Assembly: GCA_020853575.1 (NCBI GenBank)
Contig: JADYYP010000016.1
Coordinates: 1 to 64,000, forward strand
DNA: 64,000 nt
Direction: 5' to 3'
Source of the DNA: Planctomycetota bacterium
GTDB lineage: Bacteria > Planctomycetota > UBA1135 > GCA-002686595
Both the position numbers and the translations under genes were made by a program. The notes under the pieces were generated by a model. It worked only from the letters and a program-made list of their open reading frames with translations. It did no database searches and was not told the origin of the DNA. Positions 52,312-61,821 of the stretch are shown in pieces; position 1 is the stretch's first letter; every line of letters starts with the position of its first letter.

Positions 52312-53352
52312 CCACCCCTGCGCAAACACCTCCGACCCACTGGCGAAGGGAGCGCCGAGAATGGCGGGATTCGCGGCCACGAACGCATTCCAGTCGAGTT
52401 GCAGCGAGCCGTTGCACTGACCCGCCGTGCCACCCGTCGTCTGCGCGAGCGTGCGCTGCGTCGGCGGCTTGACGCACAGATAGCTCGTGCTAGGCCCCCA
52501 CGCGAGCGGCGTGAAGCCCGTGTTGTTGACGCCGTAGAACAAGAGCCCTTGGCGCTGGCCCTCGACGTTGGCGACAGAGATCGAGAACGGCGTCGCGCTC
52601 GACGCGCTCGGCGTACCGCTACCCGCGATCGTGGGGACGCACCCGTTGGTCGTCGTCCCGCTCGTGCAGAACGTCGATACCGACCCACCGAGCGTGTACT
52701 GGATGCGTGCGATCGGCACGAACTCGTTGTTGCTGAACGAGCTCGTCGTCGTGAGGCAACTCGAGATGTCGCCGTAGCGATTGCCGCCGACCGCGCCGGT
52801 GGCTCCGATGAAGCCGTCCAGGGACTGCGACCAGGTCGTGTTGGTCGAGCACTCTTCGATCTGGATGATCAGGTCGTTGCCGTGCGTCGGATCGAAAGTG
52901 AATGGAGTCGTCAGCCCCAGAGGAATCCAGGTGGAGGTCGCGCCGCCCGAGGGACCGATCGGCCCTCCGGTGAACGGGCCACTGCGCACCACCACCGTGT
53001 TCGTGCCGAGGTTGTTGGCGAACACGGGATCGTGGCTTCCGACGCCGTATTGCGTGGTCGCCTCCGAGCACGTGACGACGAAGCTCGGGAAGTCGAAGGC
53101 CGAGACGGTGCTCGTGGGCGAGAGGGCGCGGATCGAGATCTCGGTGATCTGGATCGGGCCCGTCTGGGCGAAGTTGGAATTGGCGTAGTGCCACTGCCAC
53201 TTCTGCGGAGCAGTGGTGTTCTGCGGATACGCAGTCCCGGCGCCGCCCTGCACGTTGTCGAAACCGGCGGGAAGCGTTTGGAAGGACTGAGCCGACGACA
53301 GCGCGCTCGAGCATGCGAGCGCGAGCACACGAAAGGTCTGGGAGAGCTTCAT
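52243..53352 (-). CDS. Secreted protein with planctomycete-type C-terminal domain
   Basis: A 369-residue protein. The signal peptide (about 1-22, ending LSSAQ) is followed by a beta-sandwich domain (about 30-225) with PIQITEISIRALSP, FTFDPTHGNDLIIQIEEC and NEFVPIARIQYTLGG, of a kind often used for adhesion. The shared C-terminal domain (about 230-369) starts STFCTSGTTTNGC and ends SDGLHFTLAP. The last 72 bp are duplicated downstream. The function is unknown. Confidence 0.82.
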   Translation of the reverse strand: MKLSQTFRVLALACSSALSSAQSFQTLPAGFDNVQGGAGTAYPQNTTAPQKWQWHYANSNFAQTGPIQITEISIRALSPTSTVSAFDFPSFVVTCSEATTQYGVGSHDPVFANNLGTNTVVVRSGPFTGGPIGPSGGATSTWIPLGLTTPFTFDPTHGNDLIIQIEECSTNTTWSQSLDGFIGATGAVGGNRYGDISSCLTTTSSFSNNEFVPIARIQYTLGGSVSTFCTSGTTTNGCVPTIAGSGTPSASSATPFSISVANVEGQRQGLLFYGVNNTGFTPLAWGPSTSYLCVKPPTQRTLAQTTGGTAGQCNGSLQLDWNAFVAANPAILGAPFASGSEVFAQGWFRDPPSPKTTMLSDGLHFTLAP

Positions 53353-53422
53353 GCGGCCCATGGTAGGCCATGCTCGCGATCCCGGGTCGAGCTCTGCGGG
53401 ACAAACGACCGCGCCGGACGGG

Positions 53423-53860
53423 CTAGCTCGCGCTGGGCGACCAGTCCGCGGGCGCCAATTCGAAGTGCGCGAACTCGAAGGCCGGGCTGACCGTGCATCC
53501 GACCAACGTCCATGGGCCGAGCGAACGCGCGCGCTGCCAGACCCGCGGAGGCACGACGAGCTGTGGCGCGCTGCGACCGTCGAGTGCCGCGCCCAACATG
53601 CGCGTCTCGCAGGTCCGACCTTCGACCGCGGTCGCGAGCTCGAGCGGCGCGCCCGCGTAGAAATGCCAGATCTCCGCGGCGTCGATGCGATGCCAGCGGT
53701 GGCGATCCTCGGCGCGCAACAGGAAATAGATCGCGGTACCGGAGCCGCGCGCGCCGTCGCTGCGGATCTCGCGCCAGGTCTCGCGGTAGTACCCGCCCTC
53801 GGGGTGCGGTGCGAGGCCGAGCTCGCGCACGATTCGACTTGCGTCGTTCTCACTCGACAT
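53423..53860 (-). CDS. DUF985 cupin protein
   Basis: A 145-residue protein of the cupin_5/DUF985 family. Typical segments are LGLAPHPEGGYYRETW, the AIYFLLRAEDRHRWHRIDAAEIWHFYAG region with metal-type His residues, and VGCTVSPAFEFAHFELA at the end. The family binds metal in a cupin barrel and its reaction is not established. The start at 53858-53860 is clear. It is divergent from the DUF4349 gene. Confidence 0.88.
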   Translation of the reverse strand: MSSENDASRIVRELGLAPHPEGGYYRETWREIRSDGARGSGTAIYFLLRAEDRHRWHRIDAAEIWHFYAGAPLELATAVEGRTCETRMLGAALDGRSAPQLVVPPRVWQRARSLGPWTLVGCTVSPAFEFAHFELAPADWSPSAS

Positions 53861-53944
53861 GCGACCACGGTAGCGCGCTGCACGTCGTCCGCCCGCTACG
53901 CTGTCGCCCCGAAAGTCACCGCCAGATGTGGCGAGAGGAACTCG

Positions 53945-55096
53945 ATGAGCACGGGCTACTGGTCGTGGATGTTGGTGGGCTTGGTGAGCTGCACGTCGAT
54001 GCTCGGCGCGCAATCCGAAGCGGGATTCGCCGCGCCGTCGGAGTTCGCGCCCAACAGCCCGGCGCCCACGCCCGGGACATCGTTGGGCTTTGCGACCCGT
54101 GACGCTGAGACGGAGGTGCAGGCCGAGCAGCCCAACGTGCCGCGCCAGGTGATCTACTCCGCGTCGTTGCGCTTGGCGGTGGTCAAGATCGCCGACTCGC
54201 TCTCGGCCGTGCACGCCTTGGCGCGCGAGGTCGGCGGCCACATGCAGCAGAGCGAGTCGCGCTCGATCACCATTCGCGTGCCCTCCGCGCAGTTCGAGGC
54301 CACGCTCGCGCGTATCGCGACCTTGGGCGAGGTCGTCGAGCGCTCGGTGCGCGCGAACGACGTCACCGAGGAGATGTTCGACATCGAGCTGCGCCTCGAC
54401 AACCTGCGCAAGGCTCGCGAACGGCTGCTGGTACACCTGGCGAAGAGCGACAAGCTCGAGGACACGCTCAAGATCGAGGCCGAGCTCACGCGCGTGTCGG
54501 GCGAGATCGAGTCGCTCGAGGGCCGGTTGCGCTTCATGACCTCGCAGGTCTCGATGAGCACGATCCATGTCGAGTTCAACGCCAGCGTTCCGCAGGACGC
54601 GACCAGCACCGCCATGCTCGGCATGCCCTTCGATTGGATCGGGCGCCTGGGCGATGGCTTGGTCGCGGGCACCGTCGAGACGCGCCCGCGCAAGCCGGGC
54701 TTCTTCGCCTCAGGGCCCGAGTTCGTGCCGCCGGCCGATTTCATCCGCTACTACAGCGACAAGTCGCTGGTCGAGGCGCTCAACGCGGACGGCGTGCGGA
54801 TCAAGGTGCAACGCCACGACAACTACGACGAGGGCTCGCTGCAGTTCTGGAGCTCCCTCACGCGCCGAGCGCTGGTGGCCGGCCGCGCACTCGCGATCCA
54901 GCGCGAGGAACGACTCGACGGCCAGCGCATGCTGCTCAGCGGTTCGCGCGACATCGGTGGCCGCGTGCTCGGGTACATGCTCGTGCTGCTGCGCACCGAC
55001 GACGATGTCTACACCTTCGAGGCCTGGGGGCCCGCCGGCGAGTTCTCGCCGCGCGAGAAGGCCCTGCTTGACAGCGCGCGCTCGCTCGAGCGGTGA
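53945..55096 (+). CDS. DUF4349 envelope protein, probable lipoprotein
   Basis: A 383-residue protein. The short hydrophobic N-terminus with LVGLVSC suggests a lipoprotein signal. The DUF4349 domain (about 75-225) has RQVIYSASLRLAV near its start, then GGHMQQSESRSITIRVP, and a coiled-coil (LDNLRKARERLLVHLAKSDKLEDTLKIEAELTRV region) followed by SQVSMSTIHVEF. Members usually have a TM helix at the end; here the C-terminal 140 residues form another domain instead. The function is unknown. Confidence 0.8.
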   Translation: MSTGYWSWMLVGLVSCTSMLGAQSEAGFAAPSEFAPNSPAPTPGTSLGFATRDAETEVQAEQPNVPRQVIYSASLRLAVVKIADSLSAVHALAREVGGHMQQSESRSITIRVPSAQFEATLARIATLGEVVERSVRANDVTEEMFDIELRLDNLRKARERLLVHLAKSDKLEDTLKIEAELTRVSGEIESLEGRLRFMTSQVSMSTIHVEFNASVPQDATSTAMLGMPFDWIGRLGDGLVAGTVETRPRKPGFFASGPEFVPPADFIRYYSDKSLVEALNADGVRIKVQRHDNYDEGSLQFWSSLTRRALVAGRALAIQREERLDGQRMLLSGSRDIGGRVLGYMLVLLRTDDDVYTFEAWGPAGEFSPREKALLDSARSLER

Positions 55097-55236
55097 CCGG
55101 CGACGAGCCGGCGCACTCCATACGAAGTGGGCGCGCCGCGGGAGAGTTGGGCGGCGCGCCCGGCTCCGCGCTCGAGGTGCCGCGGAGCATGGGTTTGTGG
55201 TCGCGTCGGCGCTCGCGACCCGATTGGAGCTCGCTT

Positions 55237-55407
55237 TCAGTCGACGGTCTTGCGTGGCCGCCCGAACATCAGGCTGATCACGAACAACGCCGCGAACATC
55301 ACGAACAGGATCTTCGCGATACTCGTCGCCGACGCCGCGACGCCGCTGAAGCCGAGTGCGCCGGCGATCAATGCCAGCACGAGGAACGCCAGAGTCCAAC
55401 GCAACAT
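55237..55407 (-). CDS. DUF1328 small membrane protein
   Basis: A 56-residue membrane protein with two TM helices (MLRWTLAFLVLALIAGALGFSG and a second helix ILFVMFAALFVISLMFG). The ordered pattern WTLAFLVLALIAGALGF is diagnostic of DUF1328 (YtjA). The start is supported by AGGAGG upstream. These small proteins are often stress-induced. Confidence 0.88.
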   Translation of the reverse strand: MLRWTLAFLVLALIAGALGFSGVAASATSIAKILFVMFAALFVISLMFGRPRKTVD

Positions 55408-55823
55408 GCAGTCCTCCTGTTCGGCGCAGCTCTGGGTTCGGCGATCGTCGTCGAGGGAGCGGACGACGCCGGCCAAGACAACGCGCGAAGACGTCGCGCT
55501 CCAGAGCTGCGCATCGGCGTGGATGCGGAAGCGCGTTGCGGCGGCCCGTCGGAATCTGCCCGCAACGCGCTCTCGAAACTAGCCGCGCGGGCTCGTCCCC
55601 AGGTCCTAACGTTCCGTCCAGAGAGGCTCGAATGAACGGAGCGTCAGGTGAGGCGCGCCGGGGCGCGGGAGCACCGACGCGGACCAGCTCTCACCCACGC
55701 GAGCCGATTGCGAGTAGGTTGTCGGGCCCGACGACGGAACCCGCGCCTCGCGGCGAGCGTCGACTCGGGTCCGGCCCCGCCGCCCCCAAGCCGACCGCCC
55801 TGGCCCCGCATCGAGATCGCGTC
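55408..55823. other. Intergenic stretch without a supported gene
   Basis: This gap separates the DUF1328 gene and the sugar dehydrogenase gene, which diverge. The frames in it are Arg/Gly/Pro-rich and unconvincing. It should hold both promoters; none is clear. Confidence 0.45.
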
Positions 55824-57389
55824 ATGCTCAGAACCTTGGCTGCTTCGGCCCTGCTCGCGACGTGTGCGACGTCGCAGTCGCTGACTTCGATCCCCGTCGC
55901 CAGCGGCCTGACCAAGCCACTGGCCGTCACCGCGCCGAGAACCGACCCCACGCGGCTGTTCATCGTCGAGCAAACCGGCAAGATCCGCGTGCTGCACCAG
56001 GGAGCGTTGCTCACGGCGCCCTTCCTCGACGTGACGGGCTTGATGTCGCCGCCCAATGGCGAGTTCGGGTTGTTCAGCCTGGCCTTCCACCCGAACTATG
56101 GGAGCAACGGGCGCTTCTTCGTGTTCTACACGCGCTTTGGCGACAACGCCGGCGTCGTGGCCGAGTTCGCGGTCAGCGCGGACCCGAACGTCGCCTTGAC
56201 CACGCCGCGCACGGTGTTCGTGGTGCCGCCGTCGACTTCCGGCGATCACCAGGGCGGTTGCCTGCAGTTCGGGCTCGACGGCAAGCTGCTGATCGCCACC
56301 GGCGACGGCGGATCGAACGCGCCCGGCGATCCGGAGTGCGACGCGCAGAACGGGCTCTCGCTGCTCGGGAAGCTGCTGCGCATCGACGTCGACGGAGCCC
56401 TGCCCTATGCGGTGCCCGCCGACAATCCATTCGTCGGTAACCCCGCGTACCGGCCGGAGATTTGGGCACTCGGGCTGCGCCACCCGTGGCGCTACTCGGT
56501 CGACCGCTTGACCGGAGACCTGTACGTCGGCGACGTCGGGCAAGCCTCGCGCGAGGAGATCGACTTCCTGCCCGCGGGCCTGGGCGGCCTGAACTTCGGT
56601 TGGAACTCGATGGAGGGAGACTTGTGCACCGGCTACGCGCCCTGCGCCGGAGCGCCGCCGTGTCTTTCGAGCTCGTTCACGTCGCCTGTCTGGCACTTTC
56701 CCCACACGCTCAACCACTGCGCGGTCATCGGCGGCAATGTCTATCGCGGCTGCCGCATCCCATCGCTGTGGGGCGCCTACTTCTTCGCCGACTACTGCTC
56801 GCGCAAGATCTACTCGTTCGAAGTCGCGGGTGGAGTCGCGGTCAACTTCGCCGACCGCACCGCGCAGCTCGCGCCTTCCAGCGGCACGATCACGCAGATC
56901 ACGGCCTTCGGCGAGGACGCCAACGGCGAGCTCTACATCTGTGACCGCACGGGCAAGTTGTGGCAGATCGTGCCGGTCGACGATTGCAGCATCGCGAGCT
57001 ATGGCTCGAGCAACGTCAACTCCAGCGGTAGCGCGGCGCTGATCGGCGCCGCCGGGACTGCCAGCATCTGCGCCGGCGATCTGTCGCTCACGGATTCGCA
57101 GCTTCCTCCGAACAAGACGTGCCTGGCGTTCTTCTCGGACACTCAACAGCTCCCCTGTGTTCCATTCGGCAACGGAACGCGCTGCGTCGGCGGAGCCGTG
57201 CGCCGCATGCCGGCCGCGACCTCGAGCGCCGCGGGTACGCTCTCGATCCCGTTCGGGGCCGCGCAAACCGCGCTCTACGGCATCACCGAGAACGACACGC
57301 TCTACTTCCAGATCTGGTTCCGCGACCCGACCGCTGGCGGCTCGAACACCAACACGACCAACGGTCTCGAAGTCGTGCTCTGCCGCTAG
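55824..57389 (+). CDS. Secreted PQQ-type glucose/sorbosone dehydrogenase-like protein
   Basis: A 521-residue protein. A signal peptide (about 1-18) is followed by a six-bladed propeller of the soluble quinoprotein sugar dehydrogenase family (about 20-375): VASGLTKPLAVTAP, LFIVEQTGKIRVL, FGLFSLAFHPNYGSNGRFFVFYT, ATGDGGSNAPGDPECDAQN, GKLLRIDVDG and IWALGLRHPWRYSVD. These loops hold PQQ and calcium in known members. A C-terminal domain (about 385-521) ends in IWFRDP and a TNGLEV tail, a divergent form of the shared secreted-protein domain. It probably acts in the periplasm or at the surface on sugars. Confidence 0.85.
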   Translation: MLRTLAASALLATCATSQSLTSIPVASGLTKPLAVTAPRTDPTRLFIVEQTGKIRVLHQGALLTAPFLDVTGLMSPPNGEFGLFSLAFHPNYGSNGRFFVFYTRFGDNAGVVAEFAVSADPNVALTTPRTVFVVPPSTSGDHQGGCLQFGLDGKLLIATGDGGSNAPGDPECDAQNGLSLLGKLLRIDVDGALPYAVPADNPFVGNPAYRPEIWALGLRHPWRYSVDRLTGDLYVGDVGQASREEIDFLPAGLGGLNFGWNSMEGDLCTGYAPCAGAPPCLSSSFTSPVWHFPHTLNHCAVIGGNVYRGCRIPSLWGAYFFADYCSRKIYSFEVAGGVAVNFADRTAQLAPSSGTITQITAFGEDANGELYICDRTGKLWQIVPVDDCSIASYGSSNVNSSGSAALIGAAGTASICAGDLSLTDSQLPPNKTCLAFFSDTQQLPCVPFGNGTRCVGGAVRRMPAATSSAAGTLSIPFGAAQTALYGITENDTLYFQIWFRDPTAGGSNTNTTNGLEVVLCR

Positions 57390-57598
57390 CGCTGCAGCAT
57401 TCGAAGCGTCGACGACCTGGGTAGCGCGGCCCGCGCGCGGACTGGTCAAACCGCGCCGCTGCGAGTACTGTCGACGGCGGCGAGAAGGTCGCCTCCGGGT
57501 CCGCGGAAAGGGTTGAACCCACCTCCCATTCGACGAACCTCACCAAGGCTTTGGTGCGGCCCGCCTGCGGACCCTCGGGCATCGCGCGGAGGCCTTCC

Positions 57599-58666
57599 AT
57601 GGACAAGCGTCTACCTTCTCGACCCAATCTCGATCATCTGCGGCAGCAGGCGAAGCAGCTCTTGAGCGCGCTGCGCGCTGGCGACCCCCACGCCGCGGCG
57701 GAGTTTTCGGCGCATCTGCCCAGTGCTCGCGGCCTGAAGCCCGCCGAGTTGCGTGGCGCCGGATTCAAGTTGGCCGACGCGCAGTCGGTCGTCGCGCGAA
57801 AGCACGGACGCGCGAGCTGGCCGAAGTTGGTGCGCTACGTCGAGCAGTGGATGGCGCTCGAGGGGATTTGGGGCTTCGAGTCGCTCGAGGTCGACGGCAG
57901 CGCGACTCCGCAGGTGATGCTCGCGGCTTCGCGCATCGAGATCGACGGCGATCGCTTTCGCACGATCACGCCGGAAGCGACCTACGAAGGTGTGTTCGAC
58001 ATCGACGTCGAGCTCCAGCCCGCGACGATCGACATCGAATTCGTCGCCGGACCCGAGAAGGGCAACTGGTCCCATGGCATTTTCCGCGTCGAGGGCGAGC
58101 GCTGGACGATCTGCTTGGGCCTGACGGGAGCCCCACGCCCCACTGAGTTCCTCACGCGCCCCGGCCGCGGACATGCGCTCGAGACGCTCGTGCGTCGCTC
58201 ACGCGCGCGCACGCCGGAGCTGCACTCGAGTCCGAGGCTCGAGGTCGCGCCGGTTGCCGTGCAACCCGCAGTCGATGCGGCGGATTTCCAAGCCCGCACG
58301 GCGACCATCGAAGCTCTCCAGGGCGCGTGGCAGCCGCTCGTGATCGTGCGCGACGGACAGGAGTTGCCGCGAGCGATGCTGACGGCGATGTCGCGCACGA
58401 TGCACGGGACTCGCACGCAAGTGAAGCTCGGCGCCCAATCGATCCTCGACGCATGGACGCGAGTGAACGAGTCCAGCGAGCCGCGAGAGATCGACTACGT
58501 GCACACGTCCGGTCCTTGCGCCGGGCTGATGCAGGCGGGACTGGTGCGCGTGGTCGGTGACGAGCTCGAGGTGTGCTACGCCGACGTCGGCCAACCGCGG
58601 CCAGTGGCATTCGGCTCCGCCCGCGGGAGCGGCGTGACTTGGAGCCGCTGGAAGCGCTCGACCTAG
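57599..58666 (+). CDS. TIGR03067-type two-domain protein
   Basis: A 355-residue protein. An N-terminal helical region (about 1-85; NLDHLRQQAKQLLSALRAGD) resembles an ankyrin-like segment found before such domains. Two TIGR03067-like lipocalin-type domains follow: LEGIWGFESLEVDG at about 86 and LQGAWQPLVIVRDGQELP at about 240. TIGR03067 is abundant in planctomycetes. GGAGG before the ATG is a good ribosome binding site. The function is unknown. Confidence 0.78.
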   Translation: MDKRLPSRPNLDHLRQQAKQLLSALRAGDPHAAAEFSAHLPSARGLKPAELRGAGFKLADAQSVVARKHGRASWPKLVRYVEQWMALEGIWGFESLEVDGSATPQVMLAASRIEIDGDRFRTITPEATYEGVFDIDVELQPATIDIEFVAGPEKGNWSHGIFRVEGERWTICLGLTGAPRPTEFLTRPGRGHALETLVRRSRARTPELHSSPRLEVAPVAVQPAVDAADFQARTATIEALQGAWQPLVIVRDGQELPRAMLTAMSRTMHGTRTQVKLGAQSILDAWTRVNESSEPREIDYVHTSGPCAGLMQAGLVRVVGDELEVCYADVGQPRPVAFGSARGSGVTWSRWKRST

Positions 58667-58822
58667 CCGGGCCATCCCAAGCGACCAGCGGGCGCGGGAC
58701 GGTCGAGCGGGCCTTCGCAGACGTGCCATGAATGGGCTGCGCGCGAGCGCGGGAGCCGTTGGACTCGCGTCCACGCACTCTTCGGCCGAAGGGAGGAGTC
58801 AACTCTTCGGATCCGCGCACCC

Positions 58823-59656
58823 ATGAACCTCCCCTCGACCGCTCCGTGCGGACCGGCGCCGGCACTCCCGGCCAACGCCGAGTCCGCCTGGGACCCGCTG
58901 ACCTGCTTTCGGAAGTACAACGAGTTCGCCGCGAGCCTCGAGGGTTGGTTCGGGCCGCCCGCGATCGCGCTGTGGGACGCCTTGCTCGTGTTCCAACGCG
59001 AGCGCGGGATTCGCGGACCGATGCTCGAGATCGGAGTGTGGCGCGGGAGGTCCGCGGCGCTGCTCGCGCTCCACGCGGAGCCGAACTCCAAGCTCTTCCT
59101 GTGCGACTACAAGTTCCACGGGCCCTCGATCCACCGCGCGCTGGAGCTCGCACGTCCGGACAAGGACCTCGAGCTGGTGCGCATCGACGGCGATTCGACG
59201 AACTTGCACGTGCACGACATCGCGCGCGAGCAATTTCGCAAGCTGCGTTGGATGCACATCGACGGCGAGCACTCCGCGCGCGCCGTCACCAGCGACATGC
59301 GCGCCGCCAACACGTTGCTCGCTCCCGATGGCGTGCTCGTGATCGACGACTTCTTCTCGTGGCAGTACCCGCAAGTGACCGAAGCGGTGCTGCGCTACGT
59401 GCGCACCCAGCCCGAGGACTTCGCGCTGTTCCTGTGCGGCTACAACAAGGCCTACCTGGCGCGGCCCCACGCGGTGCATCGCTACCTGGAATACGTCGCC
59501 AGCGATCTCGGCGACGCGCTCGCGGCACGTGGAGTCGATGCGACGCTCGCCAAGACGACTTACCCGGCGGAGATGAACACCTTTGGTGTCGGCCCGCGTC
59601 GCGATGGTCTCGCGCTGCGCGGTCCGGACTGGGAAGAGCGCACCATTCGCTATTAG
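58823..59656 (+). CDS. Class I SAM-dependent methyltransferase (Methyltransf_24 type)
   Basis: A 277-residue protein. The SAM-binding motif is MLEIGVWRGRSAALLALHAEP (about 68-88), with an acidic residue and turn at VRIDGDSTNL and LRWMHIDGEHSARAV, VLVIDDFFSW. The family methylates small molecules or sugars, often in cell-surface glycan pathways. It is convergent with a small membrane protein gene, overlapping by 4 nt at the 3' ends. Confidence 0.8.
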   Translation: MNLPSTAPCGPAPALPANAESAWDPLTCFRKYNEFAASLEGWFGPPAIALWDALLVFQRERGIRGPMLEIGVWRGRSAALLALHAEPNSKLFLCDYKFHGPSIHRALELARPDKDLELVRIDGDSTNLHVHDIAREQFRKLRWMHIDGEHSARAVTSDMRAANTLLAPDGVLVIDDFFSWQYPQVTEAVLRYVRTQPEDFALFLCGYNKAYLARPHAVHRYLEYVASDLGDALAARGVDATLAKTTYPAEMNTFGVGPRRDGLALRGPDWEERTIRY

Positions 59657-59991
59657 TCCGTGCGCGGCCGGTCCAAGACCGCCGCGAGCACGACCAGCAC
59701 CAGGCCGACTGCGGACACGACTCCGGAAACGATGCTGATCACGCTGAAGAGCGTCGAGCGACGGGCGTCCTCCCAGCCTTCGTCGATCGTGCGCTGCAGC
59801 AGGGCCGGGTGCACCACGGCCCAGAACAGATTCACGACGAGCAGCACGACCAAGCCGAGCGAGAGACACAGTGCCGCCCGCGGCGCGCGCTTCCAGATCC
59901 ACAGCGCGAGCGCGAGCCCGACCAGGCACGCGAGCATCGACGATCCTCGGCCGAGCAAGTTCACCAGCGTCATTTGAAGCGTCGAGTCCAT
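59653..59991 (-). CDS. Small three-helix membrane protein
   Basis: A 112-residue membrane protein with three predicted TM segments (about 18-34, 40-62 and 83-108). No motif was recognised. It starts at the ATG 59989-59991. The neighbours give no strong clue. Confidence 0.6.
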   Translation of the reverse strand: MDSTLQMTLVNLLGRGSSMLACLVGLALALWIWKRAPRAALCLSLGLVVLLVVNLFWAVVHPALLQRTIDEGWEDARRSTLFSVISIVSGVVSAVGLVLVVLAAVLDRPRTD

Positions 59992-60098
59992 GGGCACCAC
60001 GCTAACTCGCTGGCGCTCGAGCGCCACGGGCTGGAGCGCGAAGTGCCCCCGAGATAATTCGAGTGCCTCGCGCACGACCGAATGGGAGTATCACGCCC

Positions 60099-60419
60099 AT
60101 GAGTTTCCGATCCGACGACGTGCTTCGCGAGCGCGTGCTGGAGGACGAGATCCTCGCCGTCCTGGCGCGAATCAAGGCTCTACCCAACCGTCGCGAGCGT
60201 CCCAAGCCGGGCGATCTCGAAGGTGACTTCGACCTGTGGTTCGACGGTGGCGCCGTGAAGGTCCTCACCGGCGTGTCGCACTGTCACTTCGCCGACGGAA
60301 CTAGGGTCCACACTTTTGGACCGCTGTATCTAAACCTGCGGATCGAGTTCGCCGACGGTCGCGCGGTCGAGGTCCGACAGACGCACGGGCGTTCACCGGT
60401 GCCGCGGATCGGCCCGTGA
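60099..60419 (+). CDS. Small hypothetical protein
   Basis: A 106-residue soluble protein that begins with a charged helical segment (DDVLRERVLEDEILAVLARIKALP) and ends with a beta-rich part (GAVKVLTGVSHCHFADGTRVHTFG, LNLRIEFADGRAVEV). The mix of charge and strand pattern is protein-like, but no family was recognised. A VOC lipoprotein gene follows 69 bp later. Confidence 0.6.
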   Translation: MSFRSDDVLRERVLEDEILAVLARIKALPNRRERPKPGDLEGDFDLWFDGGAVKVLTGVSHCHFADGTRVHTFGPLYLNLRIEFADGRAVEVRQTHGRSPVPRIGP

Positions 60420-60488
60420 CATCGCGCTGCGCCGAGCCGTGCAGGCGGCGAGCTTGACATCCACCGTGCTGCGCGGCGCAATCCGCGC

Positions 60489-60980
60489 ATGAACAGCGTC
60501 CTTCGTCGCGTGCTCGGGGTGGTGTTGTGTGCCACGTGTGGCTGCGCGACGACCGCATCGCGCGCGGTGGACTCGACGCCAGAGGCCACGCCCATGCAGC
60601 TCGGCAATTTCTCGATCAGCCTGTCGGTCAAGGACCTCGCGGCATCGCGAGCGTTCTACGAGAAGCTCGGCTTTCGCCAGGTCGCCGGCAATCCCGCGCA
60701 GAACTGGCTGATCCTCCAGAACGAGAGCGCGACCATCGGCTTGTTCCAGGGGATGTTCGAGCGCAACACGCTGACCTTCAATCCCGGCTGGGATCGGCGC
60801 ATGAACACGCTGCCCGACTTCGACGACGTGCGCGAGATCCAGCGCGAGCTGCAACGCCAAGGAATGACGCTCGCGTCCGCGGCCGACGCCTCCGGCTCCG
60901 GTCCGGCGAACCTGATGCTGATCGACCCCGACGGCAACCCCGTCTTGATCGACCAGCACGTCGCCGCTCCGCGCAAATAG
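60489..60980 (+). CDS. VOC-family lipoprotein
   Basis: A 163-residue protein. A lipoprotein-like signal (LGVVLCATCGC, Cys near 15-19) precedes a VOC domain (about 37-160; FSISLSVKDLAASRAFYEKLGFRQV ... LMLIDPDGNPVLIDQH). The acidic residues at the end of such domains often bind metal. An extracytoplasmic VOC protein is less usual; the ligand is unknown. Confidence 0.78.
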   Translation: MNSVLRRVLGVVLCATCGCATTASRAVDSTPEATPMQLGNFSISLSVKDLAASRAFYEKLGFRQVAGNPAQNWLILQNESATIGLFQGMFERNTLTFNPGWDRRMNTLPDFDDVREIQRELQRQGMTLASAADASGSGPANLMLIDPDGNPVLIDQHVAAPRK

Positions 60981-61221
60981 CGCGCTCGCGACACGCGTCC
61001 GGCCTCGCGACTTCCACGCAGCGCGCTCGTCAGCTGCGCTCGCGTTCCGAAGTACTTCGGCGCACCGTCTCGTTTCCGCGGGAGCTCCCAGCGCTCCGCG
61101 GCGAGCGAGCTGCGTCGTCGAACCCCCGCGCGGAAATCCCAGAACTTGCTCCAAGTGCTGGCGAGCTGCTCGAAGGGCCGTGATAGACGGGACGCGAGCG
61201 TGGCTGGACGCTCCCCGCCGC

Positions 61222-61821
61222 TCACTCCACGAGCTCGAGCAGCTCGCGCGCGATCGGGCCGCTGGCCAGTCGCGCGCGCAGCTTTTGCCAGCGCTTCGCG
61301 GTGGCCTCGTAGCTGATGCCCAAGCGCACGGCAGCGTCGCCGAGCTTCAGTCCTTCGAGAGCACAGATCGCGAGGTCTTGGTCGCTCTCGTCGAAAGCTC
61401 GAATCGTCTCACCGAGGTGCTGCAAGGCATCGTTGCGGTCGACACTCTGGACGAAGCCGCGCACGCGATCGGTGACCTGGTCGAGGCTCGCGGCCCACGA
61501 CGTACCACCGTGTCCAGCGTTGGCCGAGGTGTTGGCTCGAAAGGCGTCGCGCAACACGTTGCGCGCGATGCCGAACAGCCAGCCACGGAACGTTCCCTTG
61601 GAGCTGTCGAAGAGCCGGATGTTCTGCATCGCCCGGGCCCAGGTTTCCTGCATCACATCGGCGGGATCGATGCGTCCGCGCATCGCTCCATGCAGGTGAA
61701 GGTCGACCCAAACCCGCAGAGGCTCGATCATTCGTCCGCAGAGCTCGTCCCACGCCGGTTCGCCTTCTTGAACGCCTCGTGCGAGCAATGAGGTGGCTGT
61801 CTGATCGATGTTGGAGTCCAC
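61222..61821 (-). CDS. ECF-type RNA polymerase sigma factor
   Basis: A 199-residue protein with a GTG start at 61819-61821. Region 2 shows RIDPADVMQETWARAMQNIRLFD and FRGWLFGIARNVLRD. Region 4 shows LAICALEGLKLGDAAVRLGISYEATAKRWQKLRARL with an HTH. No anti-sigma gene is adjacent. A 14-bp palindrome lies 57-70 bp upstream. The regulated genes are unknown; the large secreted protein gene is divergent. Confidence 0.85.
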   Translation of the reverse strand: MDSNIDQTATSLLARGVQEGEPAWDELCGRMIEPLRVWVDLHLHGAMRGRIDPADVMQETWARAMQNIRLFDSSKGTFRGWLFGIARNVLRDAFRANTSANAGHGGTSWAASLDQVTDRVRGFVQSVDRNDALQHLGETIRAFDESDQDLAICALEGLKLGDAAVRLGISYEATAKRWQKLRARLASGPIARELLELVE